Assembly: GCA_008508345.1 (NCBI GenBank)
Contig: QNGE01001035.1
Coordinates: 110,875-174,874 of the forward strand
Length of the DNA: 64,000 bases
DNA from: Paragonimus westermani
Lineage: Eukaryota > Platyhelminthes > Trematoda > Plagiorchiida > Troglotrematidae
Direction of reading: 5' to 3'
Every line of letters starts with the position of its first letter. Positions within the stretch are counted from its first letter, which is position 1. The notes beneath the pieces were generated by a model. The model ran no database searches and was not told the origin of the DNA. It saw nothing but the letters and a program-made list of their open reading frames with translations. Shown here one piece after another: positions 39,057-49,644 of this stretch. The position numbers and the translations under genes are program-made.

Positions 39057-42000
39057 TTATTGAAAGTTAACCATTGAGATACCAGAACCAATGAATAAGC
39101 TCCATATCATAATCGCTGGATAGACACGGCCACTCCTATTGCAGTAGTCCTTCTGACAACATTGATATGTGTATTTTCCCACGAAGTTTTTAGGTATGTT
39201 AGGGCAATCATTTTTTGCACAAAGCCTGTAAACGATCCCATTGAGGTTTTGTTTCTAAAAAAGAGAAACATCAACAACAGCTTCTTGTTCGGTAAATTAA
39301 ATACTGGCTGCAAAATGTTGCTAGATAGCCAAATGGGTTTTCCTTCATAAACTAGATAGTTCTCGTTTTTTTCGTATGAAACGTTCGATGAAATACTCAT
39401 AAGTGTTTTACCCTGCTATGTAAACGAGAAAGTAATGCATGTTTTTGTTGCAACTGTCGCACCAGTAATCTTTCAAGATATGCTGATACACCTGCAAACT
39501 TGCCTTCATGTATAACTGTTTGGTAATGGTCATATTGTGGTGAATTATCAAACTGGAGGTGCGGGTGCTCCAACTATCGACAGAGTACCTCACTGCTGCG
39601 GAGAGGTACCTCCAAAAACCCACAACAACCAAATCGGGGACAGTATGGGTGACCAGATGAGACATCGCTCAACTGGATAGGACCAAAGGACAAGAAATGG
39701 CAGACAAAATAGGATGGATGCCCAGATCGGGTCACAATCGTTGCAACATTCGAAGGCACATCTCTATATGGTCGCAGAACACGGTCAGATTTCACAGCGC
39801 ATCGATTGTGGACACCACGAGTGACCGGACGGGTCAATGCTCAACGAGATCAGCCCAACAGATGGGGAGTGACAAGCGAAAGCCCCGTGAAAGAGGGCGT
39901 TGGACACACAAACGTGTGAACGGAAACCGGGGTTGCTCTGGGCCGGAGTTTTGTCTCATAGACGCAAGCGCGCGCGTAGCTTGGTGACCAGCGAGTTGGA
40001 CAATAAAGATTATGCTTTATTGAAAGCCCTCTAGCTACTATATGATTAGGCTTGATTGATCAGTTGACCTTTAGCTTGTTTGCACTTGCACGCCACTGAC
40101 ATTGAACTGTTTGTAGACTTGTTGCACCATAAACTCTTCTTACAATGTGACATTTTCTTGTACGGTTTTCGCAACTAAAACGGCTTGATCTTACCGCTTG
40201 AAAGTATATTTGTAAAATGGATACACAACACAAAAGGTGGGCAGGTGAAGGAAGCTTGGATCCAAACCGACTACTGTCTTATACCTCACACTTATTTTGC
40301 GACTGAAGACACTGGTTTTATGCCTGAGTTCTGCTCAGATTTCGTAGCGAACAGAGCGTCCTGTGGTGTTATTGGACGAAAACCTTTTGTTCTGATCATA
40401 GGAATTACTTCTAGTATGTGTGGATCAGTGCTGAATTTTCGTACAATCAGCACTAACAGCTCAGAATATGCATGTTATCACTCACTGGTGGACACAAATG
40501 CTTTTCTGACCTCACAATACTTACAAAATTACGTCTAACAGAACTTTAAGAGTTAAGTTTAAATCGTATATTTAGATATTTCTGCCATTTCGCTTGAGAC
40601 GTATGGTAGAGAGCAACCATAATTATAGGTTCCAGGAACTTACCTCACACCAGTTACATCCAGATTGAGTTGCATTTTTACTCAGCATGCTGGCATCAAA
40701 ACAGGCGTCGCACACGTAACAAATATGATTTCTTTCTTCCAAAAAAACAAATGTCAGATTGGACAGTCATAAGAAAGCATTGAAGCAATTTGTTTGAATA
40801 GATTTGAATTATTTAAAATAGACCATACGTTTTCAAACACAATTAACCTGAAACCTCACCGGATCGTGTTATGACTCAAAAAAATGTATGTTTAAAACAA
40901 TGAGGGCACAGTAACCAGTGTAAGAAGTATACTAAAAGAGAACGAAGCAGGGAGATGGAAAAAGAGGGTGAATAACAGAGCTGGCAAATGTCTGACCATG
41001 TGAAGCACAAAAGTCGCATAGCGTTCGTAATCAGTGAAATGCGTGATTCCGAATTGTCTGATGTCACAGATGATGCCTACCGGCTTTAGTGAATGGAGTA
41101 GTCCTGTTCTTTACCAATTGTGAACACGGTATTGTATAACCATGGGTGATGCTAACCAAAAGATACTAGCCTCGGTGAATAATGTTCAGTGCGATAAGCG
41201 CTAAAATGTTTAACGCATCGGATTGCGTAAAAAGACCACGTAGTATTCATTACTAACAAAAAGAATATATAAGTGATCTTCACAGACCTTCAGTAGAACA
41301 AGGTTGATACGGCTATCGACCTAGTGGAGCGAGTTGGTCGACAAAGGCGGTAATGGACACTCAATAAATCTCTCACAGTAATAAAACCAACTCCCGAATA
41401 AAGGTCAAGAAAAGATGAAAATGTATTCTGTTCTTCTCTGTTTTAGCTATAAGAACGAATCGTTTTGATGTTCGTGTTGAACTGGTCTCAACGATAAAAA
41501 GCTGATAGTATCTCAATACTGCATGTACAGAACAATTTACCCAAGCTTTGTAGTGGCCCTTCAAACTCTGTTGATTTGAAAGGAAACCTATGCACGCTGG
41601 CTGAGAACGTCCGAATAATGGCCATTTTCTGCATACGTCTGACACAGGACCTAAGCAAAACAATGTCATCCGATTGCACCAAACCGGTTGGCTTGCCAGA
41701 AAACGTAAAATTTACAGCAAAAATGTTGGTTTCTCTGAACAGGTTCTTTCAATTAGAACCATATGACTTTTCGTTTTCCTCAATCACAACTTAGCACCCA
41801 GTAGGGAAATAGCAACACACGTTATTGGGATGTTTGTCGGCCAACTCAACAATAACATATTGATTGTCAGATGTACATAAACAGTGTACAATGTGATTGT
41901 GTGCTACATTCGATAGAATTGGAAAATCTTGCTACAGACATTCAAGACAAACATGTTCATTTACGTTCGGTTTTTGTCTGTGAGCTGATGGTAATCTACT

Positions 42001-42515
42001 GCTGTTTTCCAGGCTAAATAAAATCAGAGCTAAAACTTGTAAGACTGACAAATTGTGTAACCAAGGTTGGTCTTATTCACTGAGATCTGAACTTGCAACC
42101 GTTTGTGGGCTGTATTACAATCGCTCAGTTACACCGAAATCCTATGAGTACACTGATGGTTAATTAATCGAATAAGCATGGAATTGTGTCGTCCACTTTA
42201 CGATGTATAGACAGAAAGCACGTCGGTGAGTTTGGCTGAGTGTCGCTCGCGGTGAATGCTACGCAGTGAACGTTTCAAATCGAACTCATAAGTGGACATT
42301 ACGTAACCATTATTATACCTTTTTACCCTTCAGCAATTATCAAAATCCATTTCAGTGATTTATATGCCTACAGATCGTGACCTGTGACAACATAAACGGA
42401 TTCGACACGAAATGGCATGCACATACAATGAAAATCCTATTTGAGACTAACCTGCTTCAGTGACTGCAACAATAACCATTAACAGAAGTACTGAACCCAC
42501 AGTTTGGCAACTCAT
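39057..42515 (-). CDS. Ly6/CD59-like three-finger protein, gene 2
   Basis: Paralogue of gene 1, likewise a predicted secreted, GPI-anchored surface protein with unknown partner. Exons are 42515-42452, 40735-40644 and 39254-39057, joining in phases 1 and 0 to give 117 residues. Residues 1-21 (MSCQTVGSVLLLMVIVAVTEA) form the signal peptide; its last residues VAVTEA are identical to gene 1. Exon 2 has ICYVCDAC and SGCNWCE, and is two codons longer than in gene 1. Exon 3 starts KQ, has GIVYRLC, then GKYTYQCCQKDYCN, and a hydrophobic tail (IMIWSLFIGSGISMV). Splice signals are G/GTTAGT, TTTTTTTGGAAG/, GAG/GTAAGT and CTCTTTTTTAG/. An AATAAA overlaps the TAA stop. An old solo LTR lies antisense in intron 2. 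Only the first base of the CC-rich fold can be inferred; ligand binding is not visible. Confidence 0.85.
39536..40039 (+). mobile_element. Diverged solo LTR inside gene 2 intron 2
   Basis: A member of the same LTR family as 28802-29338, clearly older. It begins TGTGGTGAATTATC and ends CTCTAGCTACT, with many substitutions but the same order of landmarks, including the hairpin poly(A) signal (ACAATAAAGATTATGCTTTATTG-like, near 40000-40020). It is flanked by perfect ATAT repeats (39532-39535 and 40040-40043), a 4-bp target duplication. It lies in the intron antisense to Ly6-like gene 2. No internal element sequence remains. Confidence 0.75.
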
Positions 42516-43227
42516 GATGAAGTTCACGGCCTCTGTGTGTGTGGCGACAGAATTTATAGGTTTCAGTCTCAAGCGAGGTAATCTCACGTTTTATAGTGGT
42601 CCAACAGACATGTTTGTGTTGACTCATCGGCAGGATACATTTCTCGTTTTGACATGTAACTTGGAGTACTTCAGCACGATAGGTTTGTGCGCCTTTCAAA
42701 AGAAACAAAACTTAATAAAAACAGCTTAATCTACTACTTACAAAACTCTTTCAAATTTAGACTTCACATGAGATTTAGGCATGCACCCTTTGTGAGTTTT
42801 CAAATGTCAACAGTAACTCAAAAAACATGCCATCCTTCCCTAGTAGCCCCCATTTCCCGTAATGACAACGTTGGTTCAAGCTGCTGTAATCTGGACCATG
42901 CAAGTAATCACAGCTGTTTCAATTTTAAATTAATCAAAATTCCCGGTTGTTCAGTAGGAAGAGAAAACATTACTTGACGGACAAATGACATTAGTGACAA
43001 AAACCAGCTCCAGAACTCTTGGCTGTTAATGAGAACCGTCTAGACCGATGATGGTAACTAGTGTTTGTCTTTGAGGGCTTATCAGGAAACTCTGACTACT
43101 ATTGGTTATTTAGTCAGTTAAAAATGAAAACTCTCGCCTTACACAAGCCTAAGCTTATTACTTCCCGGACGCGAGTATTCTTCGGCAAAGAACTGTAAGG
43201 ACAAGAGTAAAAATTGTGGAAAAATAA
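42516..43227. other. Upstream of gene 2, no supported feature
   Basis: Presumably holds the 5' UTR and promoter of gene 2. No TATA box or other element stands out. Confidence 0.25.
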
Positions 43228-44155
43228 ACTACCACCACCACCATCATCATCATCGTAGACAGCAATACATCAGTGGTTCACACTAATGCTTAACTGCCAC
43301 ACAACCATGAAGAAAAAGCAAACCCTTTATAGAAAGAAGGAAGGAAAAAAGAAGGGGACGTGAAGGGACTTGACTACTGAAAATGACTACGTCCATATTC
43401 AAACATTCAGCATCAAGGTGCCTACACCTTGCAAACAAACAACCGAGCTGCAAGTGAGAGTAAGGCGTCATCAGCGAGACAGCTTCCTTACGGCTTTCAC
43501 TGCCACGCGTCATTAAATGCACTCACTTCACAGACAACTCGNNNNNNNNNNNNNNNNNNNNNNNNNNNNNNNNNNNNNNNNNNNNNNNNNNNNNNNNNNN
43601 NNNNNNNNNNNNNNNNNNNNNNNNNNNNNNNNNNNNNNNNNNNNNNNNNNNNNNNNNNNNNNNNNNNNNNNNNNNNNNNNNNNNNNNNNNNNNNNNNNNN
43701 NNNNNNNNNNNNNNNNNNNNNNNNNNNNNNNNNNNNNNNNNNNNNNNNNNNNNNNNNNNNNNNNNNNNNNNNNNNNNNNNNNNNNNNNNNNNNNNNNNNN
43801 NNNNNNNNNNNNNNNNNNNNNNNNNNNNNNNNNNNNNNNNNNNNNNNNNNNNNNNNNNNNNNNNNNNNNNNNNNNNNNNNCAGTCTTTCACCAGGTAGGA
43901 GGTCCACGCCGGCATCTGGTGAGTGCCGGAGACAATCCTCCATTATTTCGTCTATGACGAAATTAAACAAAAATGGTGACAGCGGACAGCCTTGACGTAC
44001 GCCACTCATGGTGCTGAAACTGTCAGACAGTTTACCGTAAACCCTAACCTGAGCTGAAGTATGGGAATGGAGTGCCGAGAGTATGTTCACGTACCTAGTC
44101 GGCACACCTCTGCGTTTGAGCGACTCTAAAAGTGTAGATCGATCTACCACAGTTG
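43228..44155 (-). pseudogene. RTE-type non-LTR retrotransposon fragment A
   Basis: On the minus strand from 44150 an open frame reads a reverse-transcriptase segment with the motifs LKRRGVPTRYVNILSALHSH, VRVYGKLSDSF and SGVRQGCPLSPFLFNFVID, typical of RTE-like elements of flukes. It then runs into the N gap at 43880. Beyond the gap (43541-43228) is the 3' end, which aligns with 54720-54990 of fragment B and ends in a (GATGAT/GGT)n tail, a usual RTE 3' terminus. The 5' side stops abruptly near 44155, so the copy is 5'-truncated. It is not a host gene. Confidence 0.8.
43542..43880. other. Assembly gap (339 N)
   Basis: Unsequenced stretch inside RTE fragment A. It would hold the rest of the reverse transcriptase if the order is right. 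Confidence 0.99.
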
Positions 44156-44839
44156 GTTAAGTGAATAGGTACATTACATGCCTTCTGCTTCATTTTCTGT
44201 CTGAAAGGCCGTGATATTAATGAATGTATGTCTCATCGCAAGCTTGCTGAAATCGCTATGCAGAAAGTTAACTTCACGTAAGTTTTCATTTTGTTGAGTT
44301 CGGTTAAAGTTCAGTAGACAAATGACTTTCAGACAAGTTCAAAGTAAACTGCCTACTGTTTTACACACTGACTCGCGGGATAAGTAGTGTTTAAAACACT
44401 TTTACCAAAGCTTTTATGCACTGTTATGATATTTTTGAAAATATAAACTTCCGTAGAAATATTCAAAGGAATTTCTTGGAACTAATTTCTAAGCTTTTGC
44501 TAGGACGTATTTCCGTAATCGTAAATCAGAGTGGCTTATGCATGAAGGCTACCTTCAAAAAATTACGCGCAAATGAAACAAGTTCTCAAGTAGTTGTAGT
44601 CTTACCGTTAATCCATCTGAGCGAAGAAAATGATGACATTGAATTGCTTCAGGAAGAAATCATAATCAAATCCTGCACATTAACTCCCACCAGTCTGGCC
44701 AGGAATTATCCGCTGCGAGATGTCCGTGCAATGAACAGAACCGCTTCGAGCAACGGCCCTTGTGGCCTGTGGTAGTGAGTGACACTGACACCATGAATGA
44801 TACATCTGTTTAAATAAGGAGTACACAACAAGTCTTCGT
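44156..44839. other. No supported gene
   Basis: A plus-strand open stretch at 44416-44775 (119 codons, no domain recognised) lies here. It has no start context, splice support or paralogue, so it is not called. Confidence 0.3.
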
Positions 44840-45430
44840 TTAGAGAAATTGTTCAGAGTCAAGCTTTTCTCTTTCAATCTTGTCAACAGGCTGTTGAATG
44901 AAGGCACATCCAATTGCCCGCAAGACATTTTGTCTTCTTTCTGATTCACAACATCCACGCAGTTGTGTGCAATGTTCTCTGTTTCTACACTTATCTTGAG
45001 TAGCTAAATCACTCTGACTTTGACGCCTAAGTGTGTGTGTCTGAGAAGTAATCCGACGAACAATGTAAACAACGTTTCTATATTAGCTGACTGCTAGAGA
45101 TTATTAGCAATTCATGGTCAAGAATCCAAAAATGACCTGTTAACTTCGTTAGCACAAACGCATATACAATGGTTTCTTCGTAGACTCGATTTTGTTTGAC
45201 GACTGCTTCGACAGGCATGTGGCCAGAAGTAGATTGGTACGGAACGACATGAAAATGATGTGCCGGATCCGATCTGTTTGATGGAAACACTTGCCTTATG
45301 ACGGCGTTACTGTTAGATGCGTCAATTAGGGGAAAGATGGGAGCGAAATCGGTCTTCCATCCTGAGTCAACTACCACAGAAAGACATGTTTTAAGTGAAT
45401 GCACCCCATATCCTGATTGAAAAGACCTGA
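44840..45430 (-). CDS. Candidate small cysteine-rich gene, two exons
   Basis: I do not recognise the product. The first exon, 45430-45137 (294 nt), follows a good acceptor (GTGGCTCCTAACAG) and is open in phase 1 to a weak donor (ACAG/GTCATT). The second, 45003-44840, begins after GTGATTTAG, continues in phase 1, and ends at TAA. The second exon encodes DKCRNREHC, RGCCESERR and AIGCAF, five cysteines in about 30 residues, followed by a charged tail (KIEREKLDSE). The implied intron is only 133 nt and its donor is not consensus. It lies between Ly6-like genes 2 and 3 on the same strand, but its cysteine spacing is not Ly6. An upstream exon must exist if it is real. Confidence 0.3.
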
Positions 45431-45599
45431 CTGTTAGGAGCCACAACAAGATTACCAATCACTTCTGTTCGGCATCTCACGCTAGGTCTTCAGTTCACTA
45501 CAAGAGATCAAGAGCATTCAAGGAGTCAGACGGGAGCCCGTACTACCCTGCCAGCATATACCATACTACCCAGAACGATAGTGGTAGTAGATCAGTTCT

Positions 45600-46832
45600 G
45601 AGTGTACTAGAGATATGTGAGGAAAGCCTTAATCCTAACAGCGCTAAGTTTAAACATCCCTGGACATCCATTAGAGATCCCTCCCATTAACCGGAAACGA
45701 GTGGCTGGTATCTCGCTGATCTGCACTTGAGTTTCAAGCGGACAGGCTGTGTTGGTGAAAATTGGTGATTACGAAGTTCACACTGATGAACTCACTGTTC
45801 ACGTATGTGGTAACGGCTTACTTGGTTCGAATGTTTAGTTCCACACTCAGTTGGTAAGCATGCAAGGATCGGCCAGCATCACAGTTATCCTGATCAACCA
45901 TTTGGGTCACCGAATATGAGTTCTTCCTTGTGTTTCATTATCGCATTCTGTTGCATGTTTGTTCGTTTTATCAGTGTGCTGACACCGTAAGTTTATGACC
46001 TGCAAACAAACGTTTCCCTTCTCATTCAGTATGTTCACACAATTATTTTACTTACGTCCAACCACCGTCCAGCAAGTGATATTCTCCGACTTACACGGAG
46101 GCAGGACCGCATGTGACTTTGGCCATTTCCCCTGTTGTGAGAACGTAAGAGTGAGTGAGTGCACACTACACAGATTCAGCGATACCTGGTTTGCTGCTGT
46201 TGCCAAATCGATGATTTTTGACAAACTAGAGTTCGTATTCCGGTGTCTGTTGTTATAGTTATCTTGTTCAGACTGCGTTGTTGATCAGGCGATTTCAGTC
46301 GTACAGTTGGATCAGTACGACTAGACTAAATGGATAGCAGATTGCGAGCGTACACTAGTTGGAGGGTGTTGTAACAATGTGCGTTGTCATGCTAAGTGGT
46401 TACTGACTACGGTTGATATTGTGCTCAAGGACGTGGTGTAGCCAGTGGATAAACTCACACTGAACAGCCTGTTTGGTGAAATATGGGATCCCTCTTAACC
46501 TGACGACTAAATTTCGTTCTCCATGCATAACAGGTAAACAGTGTTAGATCGTTTCACCGGGGAGCCAGTGAGGCTCACAATCCGAATGGTGCATCGATTA
46601 AACTAACATCCACTTTTTGGTAGTGAGTTGGTGGTGTAGTGCTCGGACGTGATCCGAATGTTTGTAACTTTTGTAATAATGCTACAATTTTCGTACGGAC
46701 GGATTTCCGTTGTGGTACTTTTCAATCCGTGTTTGACTCTTCACACACCGGATTCAGTTAGTTTGAGTGGTGATATGAAACGGCGTGGTTTGCGCATGCG
46801 CGGTTGTCAATCGGACAGGGTGCATACGACAT
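45600..46832 (-). repeat. Dispersed repeat, copy 2, without the LTR
   Basis: Reverse complement of 13498-15255 without the LTR. At about 46160 it keeps the intact target, reading GTGTGCACTCACTC across the site where copy 1 carries the solo LTR. The copy extends from a segment near 45600 (ATCAGTTCTGAGTG) to the GCGCATGCGC end near 46800. It lies between the candidate gene at 44840-45430 and Ly6-like gene 3. The class of repeat is unknown. Confidence 0.7.
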
Positions 46833-47525
46833 AATAATTTGCGTTAATTCTCTCGTAATATTAGGATTACTATCACCACTGCTGTTAAGTTTTCAGGCTC
46901 AGTGATGTCAATCCTCCATGCCGTTTACAATGCCATGCCCCTATCGCTGACCTTTCGTTTTTAGCACGCACCTACGATAGTCCTGTAGCTATTCAGTCAT
47001 CCACAATGGTGCATTCTGTTGTTTTCTTTGGTATTGGTTGTTATGAATTTCAGCCCGCATGTTTATCACCAAGTCTGTCATTCACCTTTATCCTGTCGGT
47101 CATTTAAACACCGCCTTCCTATTGATCATCACGACACTCCCGTCATCTAATCGGCTTACATGAGGACCGTTCGCTTTATCTTGGGACAGAGGGATTCGAG
47201 ACACCTTGCTCAGCCTACCATTATCCTCCGAATACCTTCTCCGTGGTTCTCGCTGTGTATAAGTGAACTCTTGACGGTCGGCCTAGCCCATTACATGATA
47301 AGGATCTGAGGTTCAATTTGTATCCGTAATACTGGTTTATTACTCACAGAGGTCTTCTAGTCGCTTCGTTCAGTTCTGAAACTTCTTAACGCGGTTTTTA
47401 CGCGCGGCCCCAAATGTTCATGAGAACAGCCCACTATTAATATAACTGTTATCATTATCTAACTGCCAAGTGATAAAACGCCCGTTGTGTTACACGACCA
47501 ACCGCTTCACCAAAAACTAAAAACA
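46833..47525. other. No supported gene
   Basis: No feature seen. Confidence 0.3.
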
Positions 47526-47895
47526 GGAAAATAGGTGCGGCAACAACGTCTTTTGAAAGAGCGAGTCGATTCAGAATTGGGCACAGAGGCTCTAAATTTA
47601 TGGGACAAAACGATTACCACACATGGCAGTGAGACACGGAGCGAATCAAATGAAACGGTCGTATATGTCAGTCGGGGCTTCAGAACGAATCACTCTACAA
47701 GGAACATCAAAAACAACGCGAGAAGGGATGCCAGATGGTGCACAGGCGTTCAACCACACGGTTGCAATCGGATTGACCTGATTTGAACCATACCACTACT
47801 CACTACCCTACCATCCGAAATGGGCTGGCCGATCGATATGGCGTGATGCGTCCTGGCTGTTTCGTTAGGAGAGGCACCCTCTGACAGCAACCTAG
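47526..47895 (+). repeat. Dispersed repeat R2, copy B
   Basis: Aligns with 29880-30247 in the same orientation; the 3' block with GATCGATATGGCGTGATG and CGTTAGGAGA is the best conserved. An open frame (47535-47786) covers part of it but is not shared with copy A, so it is not a gene. Boundaries are approximate. Confidence 0.6.
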
Positions 47896-48310
47896 GGGTA
47901 ATGTTGCGGTATGCTGTACTATACCTTTAATATGGATTCCTAAAAGCTAATGAGGTAGTCAATGTAGGTTTTAGTGTCCAAAATATTGAACGTGGTCTCA
48001 TAATACGTAGTTGGCACAATGTTCCTGTGAAATTAGCAGTGCCCGAAAAAAGTTTGTTTCAATTCTCTACAACGGCTGAAGAATAAATCATATTTATTCA
48101 CCTCGGAATTTATGGCAAGTAGTGTATGGGTGCGGGGGAAAACACGGTTAAAACATGCACCCGCTTTGTAACAACTTTCAAACCACTTAGCATCAGTAGA
48201 GTTCACACAATCTGCATTTGAGTGTATTTTCACTTGTCATGTTTTGGCAAACACCTTAAGGTAAACGAAGAATGTTGCGACTGTGGTCGAAAGGAAAAGG
48301 ATCTTCAATG

Positions 48311-49020
48311 TCAATTTAATGAAATACCGAAGGCTATGAGTATAATCCATACTGCATTCCTTGAACCAAATCGTTCAATTCCGTTGCAGTAGTCTTCCTG
48401 ACAGCACTGATAAATTAGCTCGCGTTCCATATAACCACTTTCGGAATCTTCTTCGTTTGGACACATCTGACCGCATTCCCTATTGATTATGCCATTGTCG
48501 CTTTGTGTCTGGTGAACAAGAGTGTAATCAACAAGTTTTACACATTAAACTGAAATAAAATTTAGAAATACATTATTTGAAGGAACAGGTTAATAGTTGA
48601 CGACGTCATGTCAATTGCTCGAACTGGTAAGTAAACTGTCTGCTAGGAATTTAGGTAGATTTGCGAACAAACGGTTGTGCTGTTCACATTTCGATGTTTT
48701 GTAGTTCAAGGCAGAAGGTAGACTCCAAAAAACATACGAACCTAGCTCGATTCATCGTACATAGTGAGAACATGAGCCAAGTCTGGAGCAAACTCAGTAT
48801 TCGCAGTCAAAATAGAGCATTTCACATCAATTTGCAAGTGCGTGGATAAAACCATTGAACAAACGGCAACAGTAAAATACTGACTGTTGACGCTTAGACA
48901 ACATTTCGCTGTGGAAACAAAAAACGACAACGAACACAACTTCCCGCCAACTTTTTCCCCATATCTCGTAACTGCTTTTTAGCTTAGAGTGCTGAGTTTT
49001 CTCATGCTTGAGCCTCCTTG

Positions 49021-49054
<34 letters not shown>

Positions 49055-49644
49055 CATATACAGTTACTGTTAATGACTCTCGATGTTGTCCGTCGGCCTC
49101 TAAGCACGAGCATGGCGTTTCTAGTTGAGCTTCCAGGCAAGCGCGCTTAGAGACCGATGGACGGCACCCAGCGTCGTCAATCGTGAAACATCCCATACAA
49201 ACAGGACACAGAGTCGAGGTTTGTAACACATTCTCTGTGATTTTCCGAACCCACCAGAAAAACATAATTACATCAACATGCCATAATGACTTCTAGAGAA
49301 GGACGTCTTTTGCATTCTATCAGTTTGCCTATACTGGTTATGGGTTTCGGTTCAAGTGGTGTCCACATCTCCGGTTAACCATTAGCCCTCCTATCCATAA
49401 AGAAGGATAGTAGCCTGATTTTACCCTGGTTACAAATCTGAGTCTAACAATACTTTAAGGACTGAATTGCTGTAGACTGTTTTGTTCCGTTTCCCCAGTT
49501 ATTCAAAACCTTATAATGAGAAGGAACACGTGGATATGTTCCGAAAACTTACCAGGCACCAAAGACACCCAGATTTTGATTCACTCTTACTCAACCTTCT
49601 GGGCTCGTAGCAATCGATGCAGACGTAGCAAGTATAATTTGCTT
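48311..49644 (-). CDS. Ly6/CD59-like three-finger protein, gene 3 (partial)
   Basis: Third and most diverged paralogue. Two exons are clear: 49644-49553 (92 nt, as in gene 2) and 48508-48311 (198 nt, as in both other genes), joined in phase 0. Exon 2 has YTCYVCIDCYE and SGCLWCL, so the otherwise conserved Glu before the splice is Leu. Exon 3 has NRECGQMC, then an acidic insert-like stretch (PNEEDSESGY) in place of the KLP...GKY segment, then IYQCCQEDYCN and a hydrophobic tail (VWIILIAFGISLN). Splice signals are TCTCGACAG/, CTG/GTAAGT and CTTGTTCACCAG/. The stop is TGA and no AATAAA overlaps it, unlike genes 1 and 2. The signal-peptide exon should end in one base before a phase-1 donor; I did not find it upstream, so the 5' end is missing. 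Confidence 0.8.
49021..49054. repeat. (TA)n microsatellite
   Basis: An AT dinucleotide run with one C interruption, inside the intron between the two known exons of gene 3. Confidence 0.9.

Noticed and set aside
40185..40538. 117-codon plus-strand open frame
   Set aside because: It lies antisense within intron 2 of gene 2, has no domain and no paralogue.
43429..44150. Long open frames across the second N gap on both strands
   Set aside because: Artefacts of the gap, except for the reverse-transcriptase segment on the minus strand above 43880, which is reported.
46649..46834. Short open frame conserved between the two dispersed repeat copies
   Set aside because: Its conservation is explained by the general similarity of the repeat; differences include several amino-acid changes and no domain is visible.
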